Source: UBA932 sp031548545 (lineage in GTDB: Bacteria; Bacteroidota; Bacteroidia; Bacteroidales; UBA932). From it: 64,000 nucleotides of DNA. Positions 1 to 8,759 of the stretch are shown here, one piece after another. The position numbers and the translations under genes were made by a program. Position 1 is the first letter of the stretch; the number at the start of each line of letters is the position of its first letter. The stretch is taken from contig JAVBQY010000011.1 of the NCBI GenBank assembly GCA_031548545.1, positions 62,001 through 126,000 of the forward strand. Reading direction: 5' to 3'. Under the pieces are notes generated by a model that saw only the letters and a program-made list of their open reading frames with translations, made no database searches and was not told the DNA's origin.

Positions 1-1231
1 GATTACGGGTCAGTTCTTTCAGCGCTTCGTAAGGATTGGGGTAGCCTTCGCGGCGGAGGATGGTTTGTATACCTTCGGAGACTACCGCCCAGTTGCTTTC
101 CAGGTCTTGGTTGATCTTAGCCTGGTTTACGATCAGTTTATTCAATCCCTTGGCCAGTGAACGGATCGCAATTATGCTGTGTGAGACAGGTACGCCGATA
201 TTACGCAACACAGTGGAGTCCGTAAGGTCACGCTGCAGGCGTGATACCGGTAATTTGGCCGCAAAATGTTCGTAGAGCGCGTTGGCTACTCCGATATTGC
301 CTTCCGCATTCTCAAAGTCGATGGGATTTACCTTGTGCGGCATCGCCGAAGAGCCGACTTCACCTTTCTTAATCTGTTGCTTGAAATAATCCATGGAGAT
401 ATAAGCCCAGATATCGCGTGAGAGGTCCAGCATGATCGTATTGATTCGCTTTAAGGCGTCAAAGCAGGCTGCCAGATTGTCGTAATGTTCAATTTGCGTG
501 GTGTAGTGGGAGCGGTTAAGCTCAAGTTTATTGTTGACAAAATTATCGGCAAAAGCGATCCAGTTCACGGTGGGGTATGCCGCTACATGCGCATTGAAAT
601 TTCCCGTAGCTCCGCCGAATTTAGCAGAAAATGGGATCTGACGCAATATCCGGCATTGTTTTTCCAGGCGTTCTACAAAGACCATAAATTCTTTACCCAG
701 GCGGGTAGGAGAGGCCGGTTGTCCGTGGGTATGCGCGAGCATGGGGATGTCCGCCCAATCTTCCGCTATACTTTTGAGCTTATTGATCAGATCCTGGAAT
801 AAGGGGTAGTATACATTGTCCAGGGCGTCTTTCAGGCTGAGCGGAATGGCCGTATTGTTGATATCCTGGGAGGTTAAGCCGAAGTGAATAAATTCCCGGC
901 ACCATTGCAGGCCATTGTCATCAAAAAACTTTTTTAAGAAATACTCTACCGCCTTTACATCATGGTTCGTTGTCCGTTCTATAATTTTCACCTCATCGGC
1001 TTGGGCCGGTGTGAAATTCCGGTACATTTCCCGGAGTTTCTCCTTGTCGCTATCCTTGAATGCGGCCAATTGAGGCAGGGGCAATTCGCACAAAGCGATG
1101 AAGTATTCTACCTCTACCAACAGTCGATAGCGTATCAGTGCAAATTCTGAAAAAAACGAGGATAATTCGGCTGATTGCGGGCGGTAGCGTCCGTCAACGG
1201 GGGAGTTGGCTGTAAGCGGAGTTAATTCCAT
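1..1231 (-). CDS. purB: Adenylosuccinate lyase (C-terminus outside window)
   Basis: Adenylosuccinate lyase cleaves SAICAR to AICAR and adenylosuccinate to AMP in purine synthesis (cytoplasm). The reverse strand reads MELTPLTANSPVDGRYR from the ATG at 1231, the typical PurB N-terminus, and stays open to the window edge for about 410 codons. The last codons read NPYEALKELTR, a conserved block near the C-terminus, so only some 40 residues should be missing. It diverges from dxs and has its own -7 element about 25 bases upstream of the start. Identity is from conserved motifs and length; the end of the gene is not visible. Confidence 0.93.
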   Translation of the reverse strand, partial: MELTPLTANSPVDGRYRPQSAELSSFFSEFALIRYRLLVEVEYFIALCELPLPQLAAFKDSDKEKLREMYRNFTPAQADEVKIIERTTNHDVKAVEYFLKKFFDDNGLQWCREFIHFGLTSQDINNTAIPLSLKDALDNVYYPLFQDLINKLKSIAEDWADIPMLAHTHGQPASPTRLGKEFMVFVERLEKQCRILRQIPFSAKFGGATGNFNAHVAAYPTVNWIAFADNFVNNKLELNRSHYTTQIEHYDNLAACFDALKRINTIMLDLSRDIWAYISMDYFKQQIKKGEVGSSAMPHKVNPIDFENAEGNIGVANALYEHFAAKLPVSRLQRDLTDSTVLRNIGVPVSHSIIAIRSLAKGLNKLIVNQAKINQDLESNWAVVSEGIQTILRREGYPNPYEALKELTRN

Positions 1232-1255
1232 GATAGCAGTTGTTACTTAATGCTA

Positions 1256-1263
1256 CAAAGGTA
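1256..1263 (-). promoter_or_regulatory. -7 element of purB promoter
   Basis: TACCTTTG on the minus strand fits the Bacteroidota -7 consensus TAnnTTTG and lies 25 bases before the purB ATG. No clear -33 TTTG is seen. Confidence 0.6.
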
Positions 1264-1308
1264 GTAAAAAGAATTGATCTTTTATCCCCCGGTCTTTAAT
1301 ATTTTTTG

Positions 1309-1316
1309 TATCTTTG
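1309..1316 (+). promoter_or_regulatory. -7 element of dxs promoter
   Basis: TATCTTTG matches the -7 consensus perfectly. Its last base is only 6 bases before the A of the dxs ATG at 1323, so the transcript would have almost no leader. Confidence 0.65.
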
Positions 1317-1322
1317 CACACT

Positions 1323-3182
1323 ATGTCTTTGCTGCAAACTATAAATTCTCCGGCCGACCTTAGAAAATTATCTCCGGCTGAGTTACCCCGGCTCTGTGCC
1401 GAAATCAGGGAAATGATTATTGACACCTGTGCCGAGAATCCGGGGCACATAGGCGCCAGCCTGGGCGTCGTAGAGCTGACGGCCGCCCTGCACCATGTAT
1501 TCAATACGCCGCATGATAAACTGATCTGGGACGTAGGCCACCAGGCTTATGCGCATAAAATCCTGACCGGTAGGCGGGATCGTTTCCGTACCAACCGGAC
1601 ATCCGGCGGTATCAGCGGTTTCCCGCGGAGGGTGGAAAGTGAATATGATCCCTATGGCGGCGGCCATACCAGTGTGAGTGTAAGCGCAGCGCTTGGCATG
1701 GCTCTGGCGGCGCGCCTGCAGGGTGTACGGCAACAGACCATAGCCGTGATCGGCGACGGGGCCTTAACCGGCGGACTGGCCTTTGAAGGCCTTAATAATG
1801 CCGGCGCCATGAAAGAAAACGTACTGGTTATACTCAATGATAACAATATCTCTATTGATGAGAATGTGGGCGCCCTCCACCAGTACCTGATGAAGCTGAC
1901 CCTCTCGGCCCGTTATAACAGAGCCAAGGAACAGGTGTGGAATGTGTTGGGACAAAATATCTTGCGCCGCACAGTACAAAATTTTGTAAATACCACAAAA
2001 ACGGCCGTGTTTAAACGCAGTAACCTTTTTGAATCCTTTGGCTTTCGTTACTTCGGACCCATTGACGGCCATAATACGGAAGAACTGGTTAAGGTGCTTA
2101 CCGCCCTCAAAGAAATAGACGGACCTAAACTTTTGCATGTCATCACCAAGAAAGGTAAGGGATACAGGCCTGCGGAAGAAAATCAGACGGATTTTCATGC
2201 CCCCGGCCTGTTTGATAAGAATACCGGTGAGCGTAAAAAGGTGAATGGAGCCCCTGCCCGTTACCAGGATGTATTCGGCGAAACGATCATTGAACTGGCC
2301 GAGCAGCAGGAGAAGATTGTCGGTATAACACCGGCCATGCCCTCCGGCTGTTCACTGAACATGATGATGGAGCGCATGCCGGACCGCGCTTTTGACGTGG
2401 GTATTGCCGAAGCGCATGCCGTAACTTTTTCGGCGGGTTTGGCGGCACAGGGTTTGCTGCCCTTTTGTAATATTTACTCGTCATTTATGCAACGGGCCTA
2501 TGATTCGGTGATCCATGATGTCGCCCTGCAAAACCTCCAGGTGGTGTTCTGCCTGGACCGCGGCGGATTGGTGGGCGAAGACGGCGCTACGCACCACGGC
2601 GCCTACGACCTGGCGTACTTCCGTTGTATTCCGAATATGGTGGTTGCCGTACCTATGAATGAATCGGAACTGCGCAATATGATGTATACCGCCCAACTGC
2701 CCGGCGGCGGCCCTTTTGCTATCCGTTATCCCAGAGGCTCCGGTGTGGGGCTTGACTGGCGGCAGTCTTTTGAAGCCATTCCTGTGGGAAAGGGACGGCT
2801 CCTGCGTGAGGGCGATGACCTCGTCCTGCTTTCCGTCGGTGATATCGGAAATAACGCCGCCAAGGCCATTGACCGGCTGGCAGCCGAAGGGATACGGGTG
2901 GGGCATTATGATATGCGTTTCGTTAAGCCCCTGGATGAGGCTATCCTGCATGAGGTGGGGCGTAAGTATAAGAAAGTCGTGACATTGGAAAATGGTACGG
3001 TGCTTGGCGGCCTGGGCAGTGCGGTAACGGAATTCCTTACAAGCAATAATTACGGACATCCGGTAAGCCGGCTGGGCATACCCGACCGCTTTGTGGAGCA
3101 CGGTACAATCAAACAATTACAAGTAGAATGCGGAATTGATGTGGAGGGGATTTACAATACCCTGAAAGCATTGAATCAATAA
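1323..3182 (+). CDS. dxs: 1-deoxy-D-xylulose-5-phosphate synthase
   Basis: DXS condenses pyruvate and glyceraldehyde 3-phosphate to DXP using thiamine diphosphate; it is the first step of the MEP isoprenoid pathway and also feeds thiamine and pyridoxal synthesis. The protein has the expected length (619 residues from this ATG). Motifs seen in order are WDVGHQAYAHKILTG, the ThDP-binding GDGALTGG...NN, and DRGGLVGEDGATHHG of the pyrimidine-binding domain. The open frame extends three codons further to a TTG at 1314, but that TTG lies inside the -7 promoter box, so ATG 1323 is preferred. The stop codon is one base from the 3' end of a convergent tRNA gene, and no terminator separates them. Confidence 0.97.
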   Translation: MSLLQTINSPADLRKLSPAELPRLCAEIREMIIDTCAENPGHIGASLGVVELTAALHHVFNTPHDKLIWDVGHQAYAHKILTGRRDRFRTNRTSGGISGFPRRVESEYDPYGGGHTSVSVSAALGMALAARLQGVRQQTIAVIGDGALTGGLAFEGLNNAGAMKENVLVILNDNNISIDENVGALHQYLMKLTLSARYNRAKEQVWNVLGQNILRRTVQNFVNTTKTAVFKRSNLFESFGFRYFGPIDGHNTEELVKVLTALKEIDGPKLLHVITKKGKGYRPAEENQTDFHAPGLFDKNTGERKKVNGAPARYQDVFGETIIELAEQQEKIVGITPAMPSGCSLNMMMERMPDRAFDVGIAEAHAVTFSAGLAAQGLLPFCNIYSSFMQRAYDSVIHDVALQNLQVVFCLDRGGLVGEDGATHHGAYDLAYFRCIPNMVVAVPMNESELRNMMYTAQLPGGGPFAIRYPRGSGVGLDWRQSFEAIPVGKGRLLREGDDLVLLSVGDIGNNAAKAIDRLAAEGIRVGHYDMRFVKPLDEAILHEVGRKYKKVVTLENGTVLGGLGSAVTEFLTSNNYGHPVSRLGIPDRFVEHGTIKQLQVECGIDVEGIYNTLKALNQ

Positions 3183-3183
3183 G

Positions 3184-3255
3184 TAGCCCCGGGCAGAATC
3201 GAACTGCCATTTAAAGTTTAGGAAACTTCCGTTCTATCCGTTGAACTACGAGGCC
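3184..3255 (-). tRNA. tRNA-Arg (anticodon CCU)
   Basis: The reverse strand folds as a full cloverleaf: acceptor GGCCTCG/CGGGGCT (with G-U at the first pair), D-stem GTTC/GAAC, anticodon stem GAAGT/ACTTT with loop TTCCTAA giving anticodon CCT, and T-arm GGCAG-TTCGATT-CTGCC. The discriminator base is A and CCA is not encoded. It reads AGG codons. It sits tail-to-tail with dxs at a one-base gap. Confidence 0.95.
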
Positions 3256-3275
3256 GGATTGTTATAGCCGGTAAA

Positions 3276-4265
3276 TTAGTAGGCCCACTTGTAATAGTGA
3301 GCGCCCCAGGTAAACCCGGCGCCGAAAGCTGCAAAAATCAGCGTATCACCTTTTTTGAATTGTTTTTCGAAGTCCATCAATGCCAACGGAATGGATACGG
3401 CAGAGGTATTGCCGTATTTGGCGATATTGATCAGTACCTTGTCTTCTGTCAGTCCCATGCGTTTGCCTGTGGCGTCAATGATGCGCAGGTTGGCCTGGTG
3501 GGGGATCAGGTAGGCAATGTCATTGGCCGTGAGTTGGTGTTTTTCCATCATTTCGGCGGCAGTGTCGGCCATGCGGCTTACTGCAAACTTGAAGACCTGT
3601 TGGCCTTCCTGATGAATGAAGTGCTCACGGTTGCGCACTGTTTCCTCCGAAGCCGGATAGCAGGAGCCGCCGGCTTTCTGATAAAGGTATTTGCGACCTA
3701 CACCGTCAACATGAAGGATCTCATCCAGTAACCCGAGTCCTTCATTGTTGGGTTCCACCATTACGGCAACAGCTGCATCGCCGAAAAGGGGACAGGTGCT
3801 ACGGTCTGTGTAATCGGTGATAGACGACATTTTTTCAGCCGCCACAAGGATTACTTTTTTATATTGTCCCGTAGCAATAAATTTAGCTATGGTGGACAGG
3901 CTGAAAAGGAATCCCGAACAGCCGGCATTAATGTCGAAACCCCAGGCGTTGGTAATCCCCACCTTGTCGCAAATAATGTTGGCTGTGGCCGGAAAGGCCA
4001 TATCAGGTGTCACGGTACAACACAACACCAAGTCGATTTCTTCCGGTTTACATCCTGTTTTACGCAACAGTTCTGCCACCGCTTTAGCGCCCATATAGGA
4101 TGTCCCTTCGTGGGGCTCCTTCAAAATGTGACGTTCCTTAATACCGGTCCGTGAAGTAATCCACTCATCATTGGTTTCCACCATATGGGAGAGTTCTTCA
4201 TTAGTCAGTATATAGTCCGGTAAATAACCGGCGATGGCGGTGATTGCTGCTGTTGGTTGTGTCAT
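3276..4265 (-). CDS. fabH: 3-oxoacyl-ACP synthase III
   Basis: KAS III starts fatty-acid elongation by condensing an acyl-CoA primer with malonyl-ACP. The 329-residue length is typical. The catalytic triad is visible: Cys116 in NAGCSGFLF, His256 in IPHQAN and Asn286 in KYGNTSA. It is the last gene of the yceD-rpmF-plsX-fabH operon, two bases after plsX, an arrangement that couples lipid initiation with ribosome and phospholipid genes in many bacteria. Primer preference (acetyl or branched) cannot be read from sequence alone. Confidence 0.97.
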   Translation of the reverse strand: MTQPTAAITAIAGYLPDYILTNEELSHMVETNDEWITSRTGIKERHILKEPHEGTSYMGAKAVAELLRKTGCKPEEIDLVLCCTVTPDMAFPATANIICDKVGITNAWGFDINAGCSGFLFSLSTIAKFIATGQYKKVILVAAEKMSSITDYTDRSTCPLFGDAAVAVMVEPNNEGLGLLDEILHVDGVGRKYLYQKAGGSCYPASEETVRNREHFIHQEGQQVFKFAVSRMADTAAEMMEKHQLTANDIAYLIPHQANLRIIDATGKRMGLTEDKVLINIAKYGNTSAVSIPLALMDFEKQFKKGDTLIFAAFGAGFTWGAHYYKWAY

Positions 4266-4267
4266 TT

Positions 4268-5215
4268 TTATTTGTCTAAAGCTTCGGTTATTTTATCCAC
4301 TAAACCTACCCGGATGGCATGTTCTGTTTGTAAAATCATGTTTTCCACCGCTTTGGAGGAAGATGCGCCATGACCTATGATGACAGGAGCATTCACACCG
4401 AGGACGGGGGTACCGCCGTACAATTCATAGTTGAAGCGGCCGAAGTACTCGTTGTCAATGCCTTGTTTTTTGGTTAATACATACATGGCTTCAGCCTGTT
4501 TGAGCACTACATTGCCTACAAAGCCGTCAGCAACAATAACATCGGCTATTTTTCCTGTGAACAGGTGATTCGCTTCGATATTGCCTACGAAATTGAAGTC
4601 CGTGGAGCCTTGCATCAACTTAAAGGTCTCTTTGGTCAAGAGGTTGCCTTTTTCTTCTTCTTCTCCGATATTAAGTAGGGCCACACGCGGGTTTTCAATG
4701 CCCATCATGTGCTTGGCGTATATGGATCCCAGCATACCGTATTGATACAACACATCGGGTTTGCAGTCGGCATTCAGGCCTACGTCCAGGATCATGGCCG
4801 TACCACCGTTCAACAGCGGAAACTCGCTGGAGATGGCCGGACGGATAATGCCCGGAATGGCTTTCACCGTGTACATGGCGCCTACCAGCATCGCTCCGGT
4901 GCTTCCGGCACTGGCGAAACCGTCAATTTTGCAATTGGCCAGCGCATGGAAACCCACCGTAATGCTGGAATCCGGCTTCTGCTGGAAAGCCTTCGCCGGA
5001 TGGTCGCCCATAGCGATCACCTGTGATGTATGTACAATATCAAACTTGGCAGGATCGAAGCCGACTTCATTACAAATGGCTACAATCTGCTCCTGGTCGC
5101 CGAATAAGATCAGGCGTGTTTTGGATTGTATACGCGCATAAGCCTGGATAGCTCCAAGCACTATATTTTTGGGGGCGAAATCGCCGCCCATCGCGTCTAT
5201 TCCTACTCTAATCAT
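4268..5215 (-). CDS. plsX: Phosphate acyltransferase PlsX
   Basis: PlsX converts acyl-ACP to acyl-phosphate, the acyl donor for PlsY in phosphatidic acid synthesis; it acts at the inner face of the membrane. The N-terminal MIRVGIDAMGGDFAPKNIVLGA is the family signature, and SAGSTGAMLVGA plus VADGFVGNVVLK are conserved blocks. The 315-residue length is normal. It sits between rpmF and fabH on the same strand with short spacers, so all are probably co-transcribed. Confidence 0.97.
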   Translation of the reverse strand: MIRVGIDAMGGDFAPKNIVLGAIQAYARIQSKTRLILFGDQEQIVAICNEVGFDPAKFDIVHTSQVIAMGDHPAKAFQQKPDSSITVGFHALANCKIDGFASAGSTGAMLVGAMYTVKAIPGIIRPAISSEFPLLNGGTAMILDVGLNADCKPDVLYQYGMLGSIYAKHMMGIENPRVALLNIGEEEEKGNLLTKETFKLMQGSTDFNFVGNIEANHLFTGKIADVIVADGFVGNVVLKQAEAMYVLTKKQGIDNEYFGRFNYELYGGTPVLGVNAPVIIGHGASSSKAVENMILQTEHAIRVGLVDKITEALDK

Positions 5216-5235
5216 AGGAAAGGGGTTTTAAGTTG

Positions 5236-5418
5236 TTAAGCAGTTGCCTTGTCGATCATCAAACGACCACGGTAGAAGCCACACTCGGGGCATACACGGT
5301 GGTATAATACGGCGGAGCCGCAGTTAGAGCATGTAGCCAGGGTAGGCATATCTAATTTGTCGTGAGTTCTGCGTTTGTTGCGACGTTGTTTCGAAATTTT
5401 GTGTTTCGGATGAGCCAT
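5236..5418 (-). CDS. rpmF: 50S ribosomal protein L32
   Basis: A 60-residue basic protein beginning MAHPKHKISKQRRNKRRTH, the L32 signature, with a Cys4 zinc-ribbon arrangement (CSNCG...CPECG). It is a structural protein of the large subunit. Retaining all four cysteines suggests the zinc-binding form. It lies between yceD and plsX, the common bacterial order. Confidence 0.97.
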   Translation of the reverse strand: MAHPKHKISKQRRNKRRTHDKLDMPTLATCSNCGSAVLYHRVCPECGFYRGRLMIDKATA

Positions 5419-5488
5419 TATTTATCGATTTAAAGATTTAAAAATTCAAAGATTTAAAGATTATTCCGGAAAACCGGAAAAGAATTAC
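5419..5488 (-). repeat. AT-rich repetitive leader between yceD and rpmF
   Basis: The 70-base spacer contains the 12-mer GATTTAAAGATT (plus strand) twice, at 5427-5438 and 5451-5462. In the sense direction of rpmF this reads as repeated AATCTTTAAATC. The same kind of motif fills the etfB-etfA spacer. Confidence 0.6.
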
Positions 5489-5944
5489 TTAATTTATAAT
5501 GAAAGACTGTAATTTGGAGAGCATATCCGGATTGCATTGACCATCAGTATGTATACGTCGGGGAGGCAATGCTAGGTTAATACAGTCAAAAAAGTACTGT
5601 GATAGGTCCAAGTTAGCTTCAGCCGGATCAAGGACGATGATATCTTCATCGCTGTAATCCTCTTCCTTGCCGAATTTTACAGATAAGTTGCCGGAGGTGC
5701 ATACAGGCAGGGAGAGTATCTCCAGGCACCGGTCACATTCCACCAATACATCACCACGGATACTGATTTGTAATTGTAGTAAGGTGGACTGTTTGTCGGC
5801 CAGTACCGTTGCAGTCAGTTTACCATGCTCTATTTCAGAGCCTTCAAATGAACCAAAGAACGAATCGTCTATCTCGAAGGTGAAGCTGTGTTTGCCGTTC
5901 GAAAGACCTTTAAATACTAATATGTAGCGACTTACGTTTTTCAT
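5489..5944 (-). CDS. YceD/DUF177 family protein
   Basis: A 151-residue member of the YceD (DUF177) family, linked in E. coli and plants to 23S rRNA accumulation. The family hallmarks CDRCLE (here VECDRCLEILSLP) and LDLSQYFFDCINLALPPRRIH are present. It is the first gene of the yceD-rpmF-plsX-fabH operon, with a -7 element about 19 bases upstream, and lies divergent to ridA. The exact molecular role of the family is not settled. Confidence 0.88.
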   Translation of the reverse strand: MKNVSRYILVFKGLSNGKHSFTFEIDDSFFGSFEGSEIEHGKLTATVLADKQSTLLQLQISIRGDVLVECDRCLEILSLPVCTSGNLSVKFGKEEDYSDEDIIVLDPAEANLDLSQYFFDCINLALPPRRIHTDGQCNPDMLSKLQSFIIN

Positions 5945-5962
5945 AGACGTAAAAATGGGCTA

Positions 5963-5970
5963 CAAAGATA
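5963..5970 (-). promoter_or_regulatory. -7 element of yceD-rpmF-plsX-fabH operon
   Basis: Reverse strand TATCTTTG matches TAnnTTTG and is 19 bases before the yceD ATG. It is back-to-back with an identical element for ridA. Confidence 0.6.
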
Positions 5971-6001
5971 ATAAAAAAATAAAGAAATGAAAAAAATCAT
6001 C

Positions 6002-6009
6002 TATCTTTG
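6002..6009 (+). promoter_or_regulatory. -7 element of ridA promoter
   Basis: TATCTTTG lies 27 bases before the ridA ATG, giving a short A-rich leader typical of this phylum. Confidence 0.6.
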
Positions 6010-6035
6010 TCGTAGCGAACTTAAAAAAAGATCTT

Positions 6036-6410
6036 ATGAAACAGATTATTTCAAGCCCCCATGCTCCCAAGGCCGTTGGCCCCTACAGCCAGGCTGTGGA
6101 AGCAAACGGTACGTTGTATATCTCCGGCCAGCTGCCTATTAACCCGGAAACCGGTAAAATGGCGGAAGGTATAAAAGAACAAGCCCAGCAATGCCTGCAT
6201 AATATCGGAGAGATCCTGACCGAAGCAGATTATGGCTTTGGTGATGTGGTGAAATCTACCGTGTTATTGACGGATATGAATGATTTTTCCGTTGTTAATG
6301 AGGTTTATGCTTCTTTTTATAAGGAGCCTTATCCCGCCCGCGTTTGTTATCAGGTGGCCAAATTGCCCATGGGTGCAATGGTTGAAATTGAAACTATAGC
6401 TGTGAAATAG
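6036..6410 (+). CDS. ridA: RidA family reactive intermediate deaminase
   Basis: RidA hydrolyses 2-aminoacrylate and related enamines/imines released by PLP enzymes, protecting cells from their reactivity. At 124 residues it has the family size. Conserved segments are AVGPYSQAVEANGTLYISGQ and the C-terminal YPARVCYQVAKLPMGAMVEIE, which contains the arginine that binds the carboxylate. It is followed two bases later by a DUF3467 gene and is probably co-transcribed with it. Confidence 0.93.
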   Translation: MKQIISSPHAPKAVGPYSQAVEANGTLYISGQLPINPETGKMAEGIKEQAQQCLHNIGEILTEADYGFGDVVKSTVLLTDMNDFSVVNEVYASFYKEPYPARVCYQVAKLPMGAMVEIETIAVK

Positions 6411-6412
6411 TT

Positions 6413-6724
6413 ATGAAACAGCAATCTAATGAAATTAATATTGAGCTGACGGAAGAAGTGGCTCAGGGAACCTATGCTAATCTGGCGGTTATCTCCCATT
6501 CATCGAGTGAGTTTGTGATTGATTTTGTACGCATTATGCCTGGCCTGGAAAAGGCGAAGGTGAAAAGCCGCATTATCTTAACTCCGGAACATACCAAACG
6601 TTTGCTTAATGCATTACAAGATAATGTAGATAAGTATGAAAACGTCTTTGGTGACATATCCCTGAAAGAAGGGGGTATCCCGCCCATCCCCATGACCTTT
6701 GGGTCCGGTACGGCACAAGCTTAG
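6413..6724 (+). CDS. DUF3467 domain protein
   Basis: A 103-residue protein of the DUF3467 family, recognised from INIELTEEVAQGTYANLAVISHS, the EFVIDFVRIMPG block and ILTPEHTKRLLNALQDNV. The function is unknown. There is no signal peptide or membrane segment. The start codon is two bases after the ridA stop, and etfB follows 31 bases after its own stop, so it may belong to either unit. Confidence 0.8.
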   Translation: MKQQSNEINIELTEEVAQGTYANLAVISHSSSEFVIDFVRIMPGLEKAKVKSRIILTPEHTKRLLNALQDNVDKYENVFGDISLKEGGIPPIPMTFGSGTAQA

Positions 6725-6755
6725 CGAATCAAGAATTAAAATCAAGAATTAACAC

Positions 6756-7631
6756 ATGAATACATCACTGAAGATCGTGGTGCTGGCTAAACAAGTGCCG
6801 GATACCCGAAATGTGGGAAAGAATGCGATGAAAGAAGACGGCACGGTGAACCGCGCCGCCCTTCCCGCTATTTTCAACCCCGAAGACCTGAATGCCCTGG
6901 AACAGGCATTGCGACTGAAAGACCGTTTTCCGGGCACGACTGTTGAATTGTTGACCATGGGCCCCGGACGTGCAGCCGATATTATCCGTGAAGGATTATT
7001 TCGTGGCGCTGACGGTGGCGTACTGCTAACAGACCGTAAATTTGCGGGAGCAGACACGCTGGCCACATCTTATGCGCTGTCTCAGGCGCTGCGTAAAATG
7101 CAGCCGGACCTGGTCATCGCCGGACGGCAGGCCATTGACGGTGATACGGCCCAGGTAGGTCCGCAGGCCGCCGAAAAACTCGGTTGGGCGCAGGTAACCT
7201 ATGCGGAAGAGATTGTTTCATATGACGGTACGGAAATCGTGATCAAACGCCGTCTCGAACGTGGGGTGGAAACCGTGGCGGCCAAGTTGCCGCTGGTAAT
7301 TACTGTGCATGCTTCGGCTCCCGACTGCCGGCCCCGTCATGCCAAGCAACTGATGAAATACAAACATGCCAAAACCCTTACAGAGATACAGGAAGCGGAT
7401 GCCGATTATTATACGGAGCTGCAAAATGTGGATTATCTCCGCATAGCCGAGTGGGGTGTAGCGGATGTGGGAGGGGAGGAACAGCAGTTCGGCCTTTCCG
7501 GTTCACCCACCAAGGTGAAGAAGATCGAAAATATCGTATTCCAGGCCAAAGAGTCCAAACAATTGACGGCGGCCGACGGTGATATTGACGGCCTTATCAG
7601 GGAACTCATGGCGAATCATACCATAGGGTAA
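6756..7631 (+). CDS. etfB: Electron transfer flavoprotein subunit beta
   Basis: EtfB binds AMP and, with EtfA, forms the soluble flavoprotein that accepts electrons from acyl-CoA dehydrogenases. The N-terminus KIVVLAKQVPDTRNV and the block IAGRQAIDGDTAQVGPQAAEKLG are characteristic. The 291-residue length is longer than the classical ~255, as is common in anaerobes. It is the first of three genes (etfB, etfA, acyl-CoA dehydrogenase) in one direction, arguing for a dedicated electron-transfer partnership. Whether the complex bifurcates electrons is not decided here. Confidence 0.94.
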   Translation: MNTSLKIVVLAKQVPDTRNVGKNAMKEDGTVNRAALPAIFNPEDLNALEQALRLKDRFPGTTVELLTMGPGRAADIIREGLFRGADGGVLLTDRKFAGADTLATSYALSQALRKMQPDLVIAGRQAIDGDTAQVGPQAAEKLGWAQVTYAEEIVSYDGTEIVIKRRLERGVETVAAKLPLVITVHASAPDCRPRHAKQLMKYKHAKTLTEIQEADADYYTELQNVDYLRIAEWGVADVGGEEQQFGLSGSPTKVKKIENIVFQAKESKQLTAADGDIDGLIRELMANHTIG

Positions 7632-7679
7632 TTTAAAGATTAGTAGCATCTTTAAATCTTTAAACTTTTAAATCTATCA
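7632..7679 (+). repeat. AT-rich repetitive leader between etfB and etfA
   Basis: The spacer contains several copies of ATCTTTAAA/TTTAAAGAT in both orientations, including CATCTTTAAATCTTTAAAC, similar in sense orientation to the rpmF leader. Confidence 0.55.
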
Positions 7680-8702
7680 ATGAAAATGAATAACATTTTT
7701 GTATACTGTGAAATAGAAGGTGGAAAAATAGCTGATGTCAGTCTTGAACTCCTGACCAAAGGCCGTGGGCTGGCAGCCCGGTTGGGCGTACAGGTGGAAG
7801 CGCTGGTAATCGGGTCTAAACTTTCGGGCCTTGAAAAAGAATTGATGGCTTATGGCGCCGGTATTGTACACCTGGCCGATGATGAGCGGCTGGATCCTTT
7901 CCGCACCCTTCCTCATGCCGCTATTGCCGTGGGGGTAATTAAAGAAAGCAAACCGCAGATCGCCCTTTTCGGCGCTACCAGCGTGGGCCGGGACCTTGCT
8001 CCCCGCGTATCCAGCGCCCTGCGCAGCGGCCTGACGGCAGATTGTACCTCATTGGAAATCGGCGACCATACCGACACCAAAGGCAATACCTATAAAAACC
8101 TATTGTACCAGATCCGTCCGGCTTTCGGCGGTAATATCATCGCTACCATTATTAACCCCGACTGCCGTCCGCAGATGGCCACCGTGCGTGAAGGAGTGAT
8201 GAAAAAAGAAATCCTCGCTACGCCGCTGAACGGTGAAGTGAAAAAGGTAGATGTAAAAAAATACCTGAATGATACGGATTTTGTGGTACGTATTATTGAA
8301 CGCCATATAGAAGAACGCAAGATTGATATCAAAGGCGCATCTGTGATCGTAGCCGGTGGTTACGGGGTAGGCAGTAAAGAAAATTTCAAACAATTGTTTG
8401 AACTCGCCGCCCTGCTGGGAGGTGAAGTAGGCGCCTCACGCGCCGCTGTGGATTCCGGCTTTGCCGACCATGCCCGCCAGATCGGACAGACCGGTGTAAC
8501 CGTACGACCGAAATTATATATTGCCTGCGGAATTTCCGGACAGATCCAACACACTGCCGGGATGGACCAGTCGGCCATCGTGATTTCCATCAACACGGAC
8601 CCTGCGGCCCCGATTAACCAGATTGCCGATTATGCTATTGTCGGTGATATGAACGAGGTGATCCCGAAGATGATAAAATCTTATAAGAATAATAGTAAAT
8701 AA
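7680..8702 (+). CDS. etfA: Electron transfer flavoprotein subunit alpha
   Basis: EtfA carries the FAD of the ETF heterodimer. The C-terminal FAD-binding signature is clear: YIACGISGQIQHTAGM followed by INTDPAAPINQIADYAIVGD. The 340-residue length is typical. It lies between etfB and the acyl-CoA dehydrogenase on the same strand. The spacer to etfB is the AT-rich repeat type rather than random sequence. Confidence 0.96.
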   Translation: MKMNNIFVYCEIEGGKIADVSLELLTKGRGLAARLGVQVEALVIGSKLSGLEKELMAYGAGIVHLADDERLDPFRTLPHAAIAVGVIKESKPQIALFGATSVGRDLAPRVSSALRSGLTADCTSLEIGDHTDTKGNTYKNLLYQIRPAFGGNIIATIINPDCRPQMATVREGVMKKEILATPLNGEVKKVDVKKYLNDTDFVVRIIERHIEERKIDIKGASVIVAGGYGVGSKENFKQLFELAALLGGEVGASRAAVDSGFADHARQIGQTGVTVRPKLYIACGISGQIQHTAGMDQSAIVISINTDPAAPINQIADYAIVGDMNEVIPKMIKSYKNNSK

Positions 8703-8759
8703 ATTTTAATAAGAAGTTAGAGGGATAGTATAACTTCACTTCTCAAAGTAACTACAATT

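Noticed and set aside
3184..3255. tRNA-Arg as an integration site for a mobile element
   Set aside because: No integrase, no direct repeat of the tRNA 3' end and no foreign-looking genes nearby.
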